Made by a program: the position numbers and the translations under genes | Part shown: positions 52,270 through 64,000 of the stretch, piece by piece | Layout of the letters: every line of letters starts with the position of its first letter | Position numbering within the stretch: position 1 is the stretch's first letter | Notes under the pieces: generated by a model | Told to the model about the DNA's origin: nothing | Databases searched by the model: none | Seen by the model: the letters and a program-made list of their open reading frames with translations, nothing else | Assembly: GCA_963727765.1 (NCBI GenBank) | Contig: CAVSGZ010000008.1 | Span: forward strand, 868,001 to 932,000 | Origin: FEN-299 sp963727765 | GTDB lineage: Bacteria > Acidobacteriota > Vicinamibacteria > Vicinamibacterales > Fen-181 | DNA: 64,000 nt | Direction: 5' to 3'

Positions 52270-54339
52270 TCAGTAGCGCTCGCCGCGCATCGCGACGAGG
52301 AACACGAGCGTCTCGCGGGCGCCCCGGACGACATTCCACGCCAGCTTCAGCGGGTTCAGCCGCCACAGCTTCAGCCTGGCCAGGGCGCCTCGGGCGCTGC
52401 GCCAGTACGCCTCGAGCGCGGGGTTGTACTCGAGCCGGTCCAGCGACAGGGGGTTCACGCGCCTGAACCTGCGAAACAGCCGGGAGATCCGAGGCGCGGG
52501 CGGCAGAACGGGCAGCCTCAGCGCGGCCCACGCCGCGGCCCGGTTGCCCGCCGCTTCCCGCACGACGTCGAGCCGTTCGGTCATCGTCGCGCTGAAACCG
52601 CTGACACCCTCGCCCAAGCGATCCTGGAGGGTGGCCAGCTTTAGCGACGCAGCCGTGTGCACGCGCCCCCACGCCAGCTTCAACTCCCGCGCGGACGTGG
52701 GCGTGAGCCTTCGCAGGTCGCCGAGGAACCAGTAGTCGTCGCGGCGAATGCGGGTCTGCAGCCAGAGTTCCTGGACCTCGAAGTAGAGCTTCGCGTATTC
52801 GCGCAGCACGTGCGTGATCTCGCGCGCGCGCCGTTTGAAGAACGGCCACCGCCGCTCGATCGGGAACGTCGCCCGGCGCGACGTCCGGTCCTTGAGGCGG
52901 AAGAGCCCGGTGACCATCGGGTGCGCCCCTTCGATCATGCCCGCGCGGTACCACAGGAGCGTCTTGAGGACCCCCCAGTAGGTGTGGGGGTTCTGGGCGA
53001 TCAGCACGCGCCGCATGTGGTCGGACGAGTAGAACGCCGCCCAGGCGTCGTGGAACGCCGAGGTCCATTCGGCGGCACTCATCCGCGGATGGGGCGCCGC
53101 GGCGTGGAACGCATCGTAGTTGTTGTAATCGGTGTCGAGGGCGACGCCCGACTGAACCGCGGCCTGGTGATCGCGCGACCCCGGAAGCGGCGTCATCATG
53201 AAGAACGACGCCTGGTCGAAGTGCATCGTCTCGGCCAGCGCGCGCACGTCCTCCATCACCCGGTCGTAGGTGTCGTGCGGGAACCCGATGATGACCCCCG
53301 CGTGGCAGACGACGCCGACCTCGTGCCACCGCGCGACCATGTCGGCGTAGTCCGCGGCCCGGTTCTGCGGCTTGCCTCCGGCTGCGAGGTTGTCGTCGCG
53401 GACCGATTCGACGCCGATGAAGACCTGCACGCAGCCGGCGCGAGCCGCCTTCTCGACGAAGCGCGGGATCCGCGGGGCCTGCGTGTCGACCTGCATCATG
53501 AAGTCGATGTCGAGGCCCTCGTCGTCGCGCAGGGCGATGAGCCCGTCGAAGATCGCCTCCCACTGCGGGTTTCTCGCAAAGTTGTCGTCGGTGAAGAAGT
53601 AGTGGCTGACGCCGCGCCCGCCCTTCAGCCAGTAGTTCTTGCGGACCTGCTCGATGATGTGCGTCGCGTCGCGCGAGCGCATCGTCCGGCCCTGGACGTT
53701 GATGATCGTGCAGAACGAGCAGGAGAACGGGCAGCCGCGGCCCGCGTCGATCGTCGCGTTTCGAGAAGTGAGGAACCGCTTCTGGGTGCGCCGCGAGGCG
53801 CGCGGCAGGGGGAAACCGGCGAGATCCGGCGGCGCGCCGAGAAAGTCGTAGATCGGCTGGAGCCGTCCGGCGAGCGCGTCGAAGAGGATGCCGGTCCATC
53901 GGCCCTCCACCTCGCCAAGCACCAGCGTCACCCCCGTATCGAGCAGTTGCTGGCACTCGGGCGGCGTGGTAGGCGACATCACCATCGCTCCGCTGACGTG
54001 GAAGCCCCCGATGATGACGTCGAAGCCCTCGGCCCGGAACTGGGTGGCGAGGTCCTGCGCGCGCGGAAGCTGGTTGGTCTGGACGCCGACCAGGCCGACG
54101 ACGACCTTTGTGCCGTCGCGCCTGAACCGCCGGCCGAGCCTGGCCGGATCGACGCGCGAGACGATCTCGTCGATCACCTCGACGCGAACCTTGACCGGCC
54201 CAAGCACGCCCGAGCTAACCGCGTCCTCGGTGAGGCTGTGCAGACAGCTCAGCGTGTTGCTCGGGAGGGTCCCGCGCCAGTGCCGAACGACATATCCGTC
54301 GTCGTCGTACCTCGAGGGCCGGATCAGGATGACGACCAG
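52270..54339 (-). CDS. B12-binding-domain radical SAM protein
   Basis: About 689 residues. An N-terminal cobalamin-type domain (LVVILIRPSRYDDDGYVV, GLVGVQTNQLPRAQDLA, VIIGGFHVSG) is followed by a radical SAM core with the [4Fe-4S] motif GCPFSCSFC, then FTDDNFARNP, GVESVRDDNL and MTPLPGSRDH, and a basic helical tail. The frame is open upstream of the first usual start (GTG, 54207). The extra 44 residues are clearly the first strand of the fold, so translation may begin at CTG 54339 or a base has been lost there. Such proteins perform methylations or ring modifications, often in lipid or hopanoid pathways; the substrate here is unknown. Confidence 0.8.
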   Translation of the reverse strand: MVVILIRPSRYDDDGYVVRHWRGTLPSNTLSCLHSLTEDAVSSGVLGPVKVRVEVIDEIVSRVDPARLGRRFRRDGTKVVVGLVGVQTNQLPRAQDLATQFRAEGFDVIIGGFHVSGAMVMSPTTPPECQQLLDTGVTLVLGEVEGRWTGILFDALAGRLQPIYDFLGAPPDLAGFPLPRASRRTQKRFLTSRNATIDAGRGCPFSCSFCTIINVQGRTMRSRDATHIIEQVRKNYWLKGGRGVSHYFFTDDNFARNPQWEAIFDGLIALRDDEGLDIDFMMQVDTQAPRIPRFVEKAARAGCVQVFIGVESVRDDNLAAGGKPQNRAADYADMVARWHEVGVVCHAGVIIGFPHDTYDRVMEDVRALAETMHFDQASFFMMTPLPGSRDHQAAVQSGVALDTDYNNYDAFHAAAPHPRMSAAEWTSAFHDAWAAFYSSDHMRRVLIAQNPHTYWGVLKTLLWYRAGMIEGAHPMVTGLFRLKDRTSRRATFPIERRWPFFKRRAREITHVLREYAKLYFEVQELWLQTRIRRDDYWFLGDLRRLTPTSARELKLAWGRVHTAASLKLATLQDRLGEGVSGFSATMTERLDVVREAAGNRAAAWAALRLPVLPPAPRISRLFRRFRRVNPLSLDRLEYNPALEAYWRSARGALARLKLWRLNPLKLAWNVVRGARETLVFLVAMRGERY

Positions 54340-54528
54340 ACGTCGGGCGGTTCCAGGCGTGCCACACCTCCTCTTCGGCGATCAGCGGCCGGGCGGGTTG
54401 TCGGACACAGTCGGCCACCGGCGGCCGGGGCGCCACAACTTACCTATTGTACAAGGCCCGATCGCGCGACGCTGTTCATTCCGGGACACCGGGCGCCGTC
54501 CTCGAACCTGCCCCGATACGCCCGCCGA

Positions 54529-57036
<2,508 letters not shown>

Positions 57037-57040
<4 letters not shown>

Positions 57041-59472
57041 ACGCTCCACACCCAGTCGCGGATCTCCGGCGGATCCTCGAAATGCTCGCGGGCGTACGCC
57101 GCGGCGTGCTCGATCGCCGCGCGGCATTCGGCCGTGAGCGCCGTGGCGCGGGCGCCTGCTCGCGAGGTGCGCCTGAGCGCCTCGATGCAGAGATGATAGC
57201 GGCTCATGCCGTTCATCGCGACCATGTCGAACGGCGTCGTTGTCGTGCCCCGCTCCTTGAACCCGCGGACGTGGAACCTGGCGGGGGAGGGGCGGCCGTG
57301 CACGATCTCGTGGATGGCGCGCTGGTAGCCGTGGAAGGCGAAGACGACCGGCTTGTCCTCGGTGAACAGCTCGACGAACCGTTCGCGTGACATGCCGTGC
57401 GGATGGGCGTCCGGCGGGAAGAGCGTCATCAGGTCCACCACGTTCACCACTCGAACCCTCAGCTCGGGGGCGTGCCGTCGCAGCCACCACGCCGCGGCAA
57501 CCGTCTCCAGCGTCGGTACGTCGCCGGCCGCCGCGAGCACCACGTCGGGTTCGCCGCCGCCATCGTTGCTCGCCCACGACCATGCCGAGGCCCCGCGGGC
57601 GCAGTGCTCCCGCGCGGCGGCGAGGTCCAGCCACTGCAGCTGCGGCTGCTTGTCGATGACGATCAGGTTCACGTAGTCGCGGCTGCGGAACGAGTGATCG
57701 GCGACCGAGAGCAGGCAGTTGCCGTCCGGCGGCAGGTAGATGCGCGCCACCGTGCCGCGCTTGGACAGCATGACGTCGATCAGTCCGGGCCCCTGGTGGC
57801 TGAACCCGTTGTGGTCGTTGCGCCAGCAGGTGGAGGTCAGCAGGATGTTCAGCGAGGCGATCGGCGCCCGCCAGGCCAGTCCCGCGCTCTCGCCGAGCCA
57901 CTTCGCGTGCTGCACCACCATCGAGGCGACGATCATCGCGAACGCCTCGTAGGAGGCGAAGAGCCCGTGCCGACCGGTGAGGAGGTAGCCCTCGAGCCAG
58001 CCTTCCGACAGGTGCTCGCTCAGGACCTCCATGACGCGGCCACCCGGCGCCACGTGATCGTCGACGCCAATCGTCGTGCCGACGAAGCATCGGTTCTCGA
58101 CGGCGAACACGTCATCCAGCCGGTTCGAAGCGGTCTCGTCGGGACAGAAGAGGCGGAAGTTCGCCGACCCCGCGTTGACGGCGTAGATGTCCCGCATCAT
58201 CTTGCCCAGCGGGCGGGTGGATTCCTGACGTGTCGAGGCCGGCTGCGCCACCGGGAGGGCGAAGCGATCCAGGTCGGGCAGCCGGAGGTCAACCAGCAGC
58301 GCGCCGCCGTTGGCGTGGGGATTGGCGCCCATCCGCCGGCGCCCTCTGGGCGCGAGTTCGGCGAGCTCGTCGGCAAACCGGCCGTTCGTGTCGAAGAGGG
58401 TTTCCGGGTGGTAGCTCCGCATCCACGCCTCGAGCGCCGCGAGCTGCCTGGCGTCCGACCTGACGAGGGCCAGGGGCACCTGGTGCGACCTGAACGTGCC
58501 CTCGACGGGCAGCCCGTCCACTTCCCGCGGCCCGGTCCAGCCCTTGGGCGTCCGCAGCACGATCGCCGGCCAGCGCGGCCGCCGGCTGACGCCCGTCGCA
58601 CGCGCCTCGGACTGGATCGCCCGGATCCGTCGATAACAGGTGTCGAGCGTCGCCGCGAACTGCTGGTGGAGCACCATCGGGTCGTTGCCCTCGACGAAGT
58701 GCACCTCGTAGCCGTGCCCCTCGATGGTCGCGCGCACATCTTCGTCGGCTGAACGGCCCAGCACCGTCGGCCCGCCGATCTTGTACCCGTTGAGGTGCAG
58801 GATCGGGAGCACGGCCCCATCGCGGGCGGGGTTCAGGAAGCTGACGCTCTTCCACGACCCGGCGAGCGGCCCGGTTTCCGCCTCTCCGTCGCCCACCACC
58901 GCGGCGACGATCAGATCCGGGTTGTCGAAGGCCGCGCCGAAGGCGTGGCCGAGCACGTAGCCCAACTCGCCGCCCTCGTGAATCGACCCCGGCGTCGGGG
59001 CGCTGACGTGGCTCGGCACGCCGCCGGGCGTCGAGAACTGGCGGATCAGGCGGCGGAGACCGGCGCCGGTCTGGGCGATCTCCGGGTAGATCTCCGAGTA
59101 GGTGCCCTCGAGGTAGACGTTCGCGATGATCGCCGGCCCGCCGTGCCCGGGGCCGGCCAGGAAGATCATGTTGGCGTCCTGCTCCGCGATCAACCGATTG
59201 AGGTGCACGTACACGAAGCTGAGGCCCGGTGACGTGCCCCAGTGGCCGAGCAGCCGCGGTTTGATGTGCTCGAGCCGAAGGGGCTCGGCGAGGAGCGGAT
59301 TGTCGAGCAGGTAGATCTGCCCGACGGTCAGGTAGTTGGCGGCCTGCCAGTACCGGTGCATCCTGCCGAGGAGGGCCGGCGACAGGGGCCCTTCCGCGGT
59401 GGCCTCAGGCGTGCGCCGGCGGGAATCGCTCGCCTCCACGGCGCTGGAGATTGTCCGGTCGAACTCATACAT
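57037..59472 (-). CDS. xfp: Phosphoketolase (Xfp)
   Basis: 811 residues, the normal family length. ThDP/Mg2+ enzyme that splits xylulose-5-P (and often fructose-6-P) with phosphate into acetyl phosphate plus an aldose phosphate. Signatures: NYLTVGQIYLLDNPLL, PGHGGPAIIANVYLEGTYSE, GDGEAETGPLAGSWKS, HLNGYKIGGPTVLGR, FCPDETASNRL, and STCWRNDHNGFSHQGPG. Coupled to glycogen phosphorylase upstream (16-base gap) and to mgtA downstream (4-base overlap). No acetate kinase or phosphotransacetylase gene lies within the window. Confidence 0.94.
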
Positions 59473-59487
59473 GGGTGGTGCCTCTGG

Positions 59488-62118
59488 TCATCGCTGCCAT
59501 AGTATGCGGGCGGCCTCCAGGGGGACCGCCACGCCGTCGTGGTGGGGAATGATTCGGACCGCATAGTCCGCCGCCGGACGCGCGGCCGGCACCTCGGCGC
59601 GGTAGGCGTAGCCGACATCCGCGCCCTCGAGACGGCGGGCGCGCGTCATCTCCTGCCGGACCGGGCCGTCGCTGCTCGTCACGTCGGCGTAGATCTCCAC
59701 GCGCACCGCCTCGGGGTCGAGGTCGTGGACGAACACCTGCACCTCGAACATGTGCTCGGTCCCGACAGTCACGGTCTTCACCGCGCCGAAACGGAGCGCG
59801 GCCCACTGGTGGTTGACGGCGAGGCTCCAGGCGACGATCCGCCTGCCGAGCGCGCCACCGGCTTCGGCGCGGGCACGGTAGGCAGCGGCGGCGGGGAGGT
59901 AGTGCTGCTCGGTGTACTCGCGTACGGCACGGTCGGCGGAATAGTAAGGCGTCAGCCGCGCCATGCTCTCCCGCATCCGCGCGAGCCATGCGATCGGGAT
60001 CCCCGTCTCGTCGCGGGCGTAGAACTCGGGCACTACCTCCCGTTCGAGCCGGTCGTAGAGTTCGTTAGCCTCGGCCGCGTCCGCAGCCGGATCGTCGCCG
60101 TGGTCCCGGCCGTCTCCGAGCGCCCAACCCACGTCCGGGCTGTAGGCTTCGGCCCACCAGCCGTCCAGCTCCGACAGGTTGAGACCGCCGTTGACGAGGA
60201 CCTTCATCCCGCTCGTCCCGCAGGCTTCCCACGGCCTCCGGGGGGTGTTGATCCAGACATCCACCCCCTGCACCAGCTGCTCGGTCAGCAGCATGTCGTA
60301 GTCGCTGAGGAAGATGACGCGGGGGCGCGCCTCGGTCCGCCGGATGAAGCGGATCCACTCCTGGATCAGGGCCTGCCCGGCCTGGTCCGCCGGGTGGGCC
60401 TTGCCGGCGATGATGATCTGCACCGGACGTTCGGGATTGTTCAGAATCCTGAGCAGTCGTTCGGGGTCGTGCAGCAGCAGGTTCGGCCGCTTGTAGGCCG
60501 CGAAGCGCCGCGCGAACCCCAGCGTCAGGGCGTCGGGATCGAACAGATGCTTCGCCTCCTCGATCGCCTCCGGCGAGGAGCCGCAAGCGGTCAGCTGCCT
60601 GGCCAGCCGCGCGCGCGCGAATGCGACAAGGGCCGCCGTGGCCGCCGTGCGCAACTGCCACAGCCTGGCGTCCGAGACCGAGCGAATGGTCTCGTCCAGG
60701 GAGGCCACGGTTCCCAGCCACCGGTCCTTCCCGCAGACGTCCATCCACAGCTCGTCGGCTGCCGCCGAGTCCCAGGTGGGCATGTGGACGCCGTTGGTGA
60801 CGTGCCCGACGGGCACCTCGTCTTCCGGCCAGCGCGGGAAGAGCGACGCGAAGAGGCGCCGGCTCACGTCTCCGTGCAGGCGGCTGACCCCGTTGGCTCT
60901 CCCGCTGCCGCGGAGGGCCAGGTACGCCATGTTGAAGGGCTCCGACGAGTCTGCAGGATCCTGTCGGCCCAGGGCGAGCAGCTCGCCGAGCGTGATGCCC
61001 AATTCCGCCTGGGCGTACCCGCCGAGATACTGCTCGATGAGCGCCGGCGCGAACCGATCGAACCCGGCGGCGACCGCCGTGTGGGTCGTAAAGAGGTTGC
61101 CGGCCCGCGTGACGGCCAGCGCGACCTCGAAGGGTTCACCGGTCTCCTTGATGAAGGCCCGTGCGCGCTCCAACACGGCGAACGCTGCGTGCCCTTCATT
61201 CAGATGGCAGACGTCCGGCCGGATTCCGATCTCTCCCAGCAGTCGCCAGCCCCCAATCCCGAGGACAATCTCCTGCACCAGCCGCAGCTCTGGCCCGCCC
61301 CCGTAGAGTTCGCTCGTGATCCCGCGGTGCGAAGGCACGTTCGCCGCATCGTTGCTGTCCAGTAAGTAGAGCGTCGCCCTGCCAACCTGAACCTGCCAGG
61401 CGCGCAGCCAGACCGAGTAACCGGGTAGCGCAATCTCGATCCGCAGCCATTCGCCGTTCGGACGGCGCACCGCCGTCATCGGTAACTGTCCCGGGTCGTT
61501 ATATGGGAAGAGGGCCTGCTGGGTTCCATCCTTGTCGATCATCTGGCGAAAATAGCCCTGCTGGTACAGCAGCCCCACGGCGACGACGGGGACGCCGAGG
61601 TCGCTCGCGGCTTTGAGCTGATCGCCGGCCACGTTGCCGAGTCCCCCGGAATAGATGGGAAGCGCCTCGCTCAGCATGTACTCCATGCTGAAATAGGCCA
61701 CCGAGAGCGGGCCTGCCTGCGCGTGCGCGCGCTGAAACCACGCCGGGGCGTCCGCGGCGCGCCGCCTGGCCTGCACCAGATCGTCGACCCTCCGGCGCAT
61801 TGTCGGATCGGCGAGCACCCGCTCGATCCGCTCCCGCGAGACCGTTTGCAGGACGCCCCAGGGATTGTGCGTGAGATCCCACAGGTCAGGGTCGAGCTGC
61901 CGCCACACCTCGTCGGCAGCGTGATTCCACGACCAGCGCATGTCGAGAGCCAGTTCTGCCAGGGCATCGAGTCCCTCGATGTCCGTGGGCAGGAGATTCC
62001 AGGCCGGGTTGCTGACGCGCGTTGGGGTGCTCACGGTCTCGTTCTCGTCGGTGGGCCGCCCGAGTCCATCCCGGGCGCCGCCTGGCTCACTCTTCCGCCG
62101 GCCTTGGCCGCCCGCCAT
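59488..62118 (-). CDS. glgP: Alpha-glucan (glycogen) phosphorylase, GlgP short-type
   Basis: Up to 876 residues. An N-terminal DUF3417-like region (LAELALDMRWSWNHAADEVWRQLDP) precedes the GT35 phosphorylase domain: YFSMEYMLSEALPIYSGGLG, HLNEGHAAFAVLE, HVTNGVHMPTW, FARRFAAYKRPNLLL and the PLP-lysine motif GTSGMKVLVNGGLNLSELDGWW. A beta-rich C-terminal segment follows (about 775-870). It releases glucose-1-phosphate from glycogen. The start is uncertain: ATG 62118 gives a disordered 29-residue leader, GTG 62031 a shorter protein. First gene of the glgP-xfp-mgtA operon. Confidence 0.92.
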   Translation of the reverse strand: MAGGQGRRKSEPGGARDGLGRPTDENETVSTPTRVSNPAWNLLPTDIEGLDALAELALDMRWSWNHAADEVWRQLDPDLWDLTHNPWGVLQTVSRERIERVLADPTMRRRVDDLVQARRRAADAPAWFQRAHAQAGPLSVAYFSMEYMLSEALPIYSGGLGNVAGDQLKAASDLGVPVVAVGLLYQQGYFRQMIDKDGTQQALFPYNDPGQLPMTAVRRPNGEWLRIEIALPGYSVWLRAWQVQVGRATLYLLDSNDAANVPSHRGITSELYGGGPELRLVQEIVLGIGGWRLLGEIGIRPDVCHLNEGHAAFAVLERARAFIKETGEPFEVALAVTRAGNLFTTHTAVAAGFDRFAPALIEQYLGGYAQAELGITLGELLALGRQDPADSSEPFNMAYLALRGSGRANGVSRLHGDVSRRLFASLFPRWPEDEVPVGHVTNGVHMPTWDSAAADELWMDVCGKDRWLGTVASLDETIRSVSDARLWQLRTAATAALVAFARARLARQLTACGSSPEAIEEAKHLFDPDALTLGFARRFAAYKRPNLLLHDPERLLRILNNPERPVQIIIAGKAHPADQAGQALIQEWIRFIRRTEARPRVIFLSDYDMLLTEQLVQGVDVWINTPRRPWEACGTSGMKVLVNGGLNLSELDGWWAEAYSPDVGWALGDGRDHGDDPAADAAEANELYDRLEREVVPEFYARDETGIPIAWLARMRESMARLTPYYSADRAVREYTEQHYLPAAAAYRARAEAGGALGRRIVAWSLAVNHQWAALRFGAVKTVTVGTEHMFEVQVFVHDLDPEAVRVEIYADVTSSDGPVRQEMTRARRLEGADVGYAYRAEVPAARPAADYAVRIIPHHDGVAVPLEAARILWQR

Positions 62119-62318
62119 TGTACCGGCGCGCGGCGGACAGAGGATTCGGGTACCTCATCATGCGCGCCGCCGCCGTGATTGGGTGTGCACAACTGAACAG
62201 ACCTCACCGGGCTCCAGACCGTACGCTGAGCCATCTCCCATTGGCGACTCGACGATGGCGTGTCCCTGGCGGGAGGCGGCTGTAGGGACGCGTCCCGACC
62301 GCGTGAGGTGCCGGGTCC

Positions 62319-63731
62319 GTGCGACTGCATCTGATCAATCCGTCCAACCCGCTCGTCAGCATCGTCGGTGACCAGAAGAGCCGCTGGAACCGATGCCGCG
62401 TCTGGCAACCCCTGAGCCTGATGGCGCTGGCCGGCCTGACCCCGCCCGAGTGGGACGTCGCCCTGTTCGACGAAAACATCCCGAACCCGCGCGACGACCA
62501 GGCGCCGCTTCCCGACTTGGTCGGCATCACGGCGTTCACCTCCCAGGCGCCCCGGGCCTACGAAATCGCGGCCCGTTTCCGTCGCCTGGGCGTGCCCGTT
62601 GTGATGGGCGGGATTCACGCCACGATGTGCGTCGATGAAGTGACGGCCCGCGTGGACTCGGTCGTCACGGGAGAAGCCGAAGCCGTCTGGTCACAGGTGC
62701 TGGCGGACGCCGCCGCCGGGCACCTGAAGCGACGGTACGACGGAGGCCTGGCGGAGATGGATGCGGTCCGACCGGCCCGCCACGACGTCCTGACCGGAGA
62801 CTACGCCTTCGGGGCGATTCAGACGACGCGCGGCTGCCCCATGAACTGCACATTCTGCAGCGTCACCGCGTTCAACGGAGCCCTCTACCGCCAGCGCTCC
62901 ATCCCCGAGGTGGTCAGCGAATTCCGGTCGATCCGCGAGAAGCGCGTCCTGGTGGTGGACGACAATCTGGTCGGTACCCGGCCAGCGCACATCGCCCGCG
63001 CCAAGGACCTGTTTCGGGCGCTCGCCGCGGCGGACCTCCGCAAGGAATGGGTGGCGCAGGCGACGATCAACTTCGCCGACGACGAGGAACTGCTGACGCT
63101 GGCGGCGCGGGCGGGATGCGCTGGGGTCTTCATCGGGTTCGAGTCGCCAACGCCGGAGGGGCTGACCGAGATCGGCAAGCGGTTCAATCTGCTCAGGGGC
63201 CGAGATCTCGCGGCATCCGTCGCGCGGATCCAGCGGCATCACATCCTGGTCGTGGGGTCGTTCATCATCGGGCTGGACGTCGACACGGCCGGCATCGGCC
63301 GGCGCACGGCCGAGGCCGCCCGCCAGTACGGCGTGGACCTGCTCAACGCGCTGTTCCTCACGCCCCTGCCGGGCACGCGGCTGTGGGATCAGATGACGGC
63401 GGAGGGGCGGCTCCTCCTCGACGACTTCCCCCGGGACTGGCAGTACTACACGCTGACCTACCCGGTCGCCCGTTACAAGCACCTGTCGGTGGAGCAGGCC
63501 GTCGAGGAGATGCAGGCGTGCGATCGCCACTTCTACGCGTTGCCGCGAATCCTCGGCCGCCTGTGGAGGAGCGTGTGGCGACGCCGCCAGCCGCTCATCA
63601 ACCTGTTCGGCAGCCTGTCGTTCAGGCGAAACATGCAACTGAACCGCACCGCCTGCGCCGGGTTGAGCCGCATGTGTGCGGAGCGGCGCGCCGCGCGCGA
63701 GACGAGGGTTCCCGTCGCGCCCGCGGCCTGA
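62319..63731 (+). CDS. B12-binding-domain radical SAM protein
   Basis: 470 residues: cobalamin-type N-terminal domain (MRLHLINPSNPLVSIVGDQK, LVGITAFTSQAPRAYEIAARF, VVMGGIHATM), radical SAM core with GCPMNCTFC, then VVDDNLVGTRPAHIARAK, GVFIGFESPTPEGL and LTPLPGTRLWDQM. A basic C-terminal tail of about 70 residues follows. GTG start at 62319. Shorter and only distantly similar to the protein at 52.3-54.3 kb. Substrate unknown. Divergent from glgP across about 200 bases. Confidence 0.85.
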   Translation: MRLHLINPSNPLVSIVGDQKSRWNRCRVWQPLSLMALAGLTPPEWDVALFDENIPNPRDDQAPLPDLVGITAFTSQAPRAYEIAARFRRLGVPVVMGGIHATMCVDEVTARVDSVVTGEAEAVWSQVLADAAAGHLKRRYDGGLAEMDAVRPARHDVLTGDYAFGAIQTTRGCPMNCTFCSVTAFNGALYRQRSIPEVVSEFRSIREKRVLVVDDNLVGTRPAHIARAKDLFRALAAADLRKEWVAQATINFADDEELLTLAARAGCAGVFIGFESPTPEGLTEIGKRFNLLRGRDLAASVARIQRHHILVVGSFIIGLDVDTAGIGRRTAEAARQYGVDLLNALFLTPLPGTRLWDQMTAEGRLLLDDFPRDWQYYTLTYPVARYKHLSVEQAVEEMQACDRHFYALPRILGRLWRSVWRRRQPLINLFGSLSFRRNMQLNRTACAGLSRMCAERRAARETRVPVAPAA

Positions 63732-63804
63732 GCACGCCGGACCGAACCGTGCCAGGGCACCCGTCCCGGGCCGGCGGCGTCGTCAATCGGCGTCGAGACC
63801 GCGT

Positions 63805-64000
63805 TCAGTCGTGCAGGACGACGCTCAGGAGCGAGTTGTTGACCGTCAGGCCCCCGTCGACGGTGATAAAGCCGAGCTTCTTGAACCGGTTCATGAAGAA
63901 GTTCACGCGCGACCGGGTCGTGCCCACCATCTCGGCCAGCGTGTGCTGCGAGATCTTCGGGATGACACGCTGCGGCACGTGCTCCTCGCCGTAGTGCGCG
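63805..64000 (-). CDS. C-terminus of a Crp/Fnr-family transcription regulator, cut by window edge
   Basis: The last 65 residues of a gene entering from the right edge on the minus strand: GEEHVPQRVIPKISQHTLAEMVG, then TTRSRVNFFMNRFKKLGFI (the recognition helix region) and the ending VNNSLLSVVLHD. This is the winged-helix domain of Crp/Fnr-type regulators. The cyclic-nucleotide or sensor domain lies outside the window. TGA stop at 63805-63807. Confidence 0.85.
   Translation of the reverse strand, partial: AHYGEEHVPQRVIPKISQHTLAEMVGTTRSRVNFFMNRFKKLGFITVDGGLTVNNSLLSVVLHD

Noticed and set aside
54447..54454. TTGTACAA palindrome and TACAAT as a promoter of the radical SAM gene
   Set aside because: A plausible -10 but no matching -35 at the right spacing; too short to call.

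Overview
The window is about 64 kb of GC-rich, gene-dense chromosome. Gene content (many exported proteins of unknown function, a CISM-type oxidoreductase, a large family-38 glycosidase, a bacterial gasdermin homologue) and intergenic palindromes built on GTAGGCCGG...CTTCAGG suggest Acidobacteriota, probably Vicinamibacteria. That placement is an inference: no rRNA, tRNA or ribosomal protein lies in the window. I saw no CRISPR array, prophage, integrase or intact IS element.

Layout. 1-2.0 kb: an NRAMP-related metal transporter followed by the start of a downstream gene that leaves the window, with a leader hairpin. 2.0-2.8 kb: a bacterial gasdermin without a neighbouring protease. 3.0-6.8 kb: a dmsABC-like operon (molybdopterin, four-cluster ferredoxin and membrane anchor subunits) carrying a frameshift and a palindromic repeat inserted in frame. 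6.8-13.4 kb: M28 peptidase, RNB-family RNase, RlmD-like methyltransferase and Spinster-type MFS transporter. 13.4-22.4 kb: HtrA, a two-component pair, a SpoU methyltransferase, ferritin, a polar amino acid ABC transporter and an agmatinase-family ureohydrolase. 22.5-29.9 kb: a self-contained fructose-family PTS (EIIC, EIIB, HPr-EI-EIIA) translationally coupled to an exported GH38 alpha-mannosidase. 30-36.5 kb: mixed metabolic genes (acetolactate-synthase-like enzyme, amidohydrolase, AcuI/YhdH, MBL hydrolase, GcvT-like protein, ferritin-like protein).

36.5-42.5 kb is a small regulon. Two paralogous exported proteins of unknown function flank an OmpR-type response regulator/histidine kinase operon, and a PEBP (YbhB) gene overlaps one paralogue. 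The promoters of both paralogue units carry the same 11-bp-phased GCAAGA repeats in the same orientation.

42.5-54.3 kb: exported hypothetical proteins, an asparagine synthetase that has lost its ATP-binding core, an Rh-type ammonium transporter, a YbjN-like protein, a wrecked HNH nuclease gene, an MBL hydrolase and a B12-binding radical SAM protein. 54.5-62.1 kb: an operon of alpha-glucan phosphorylase, phosphoketolase and a Mg2+ P-type ATPase, which may couple glycogen mobilisation to acetyl phosphate production and Mg2+ supply. 62.3 kb to the end: a second B12 radical SAM gene and the C-terminus of a Crp/Fnr regulator.

Two cautions apply. Several otherwise good genes are each broken by one single-base frameshift, which looks more like consensus error than decay. 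Many genes end inside the same palindromic repeat, which supplies their stop codon.
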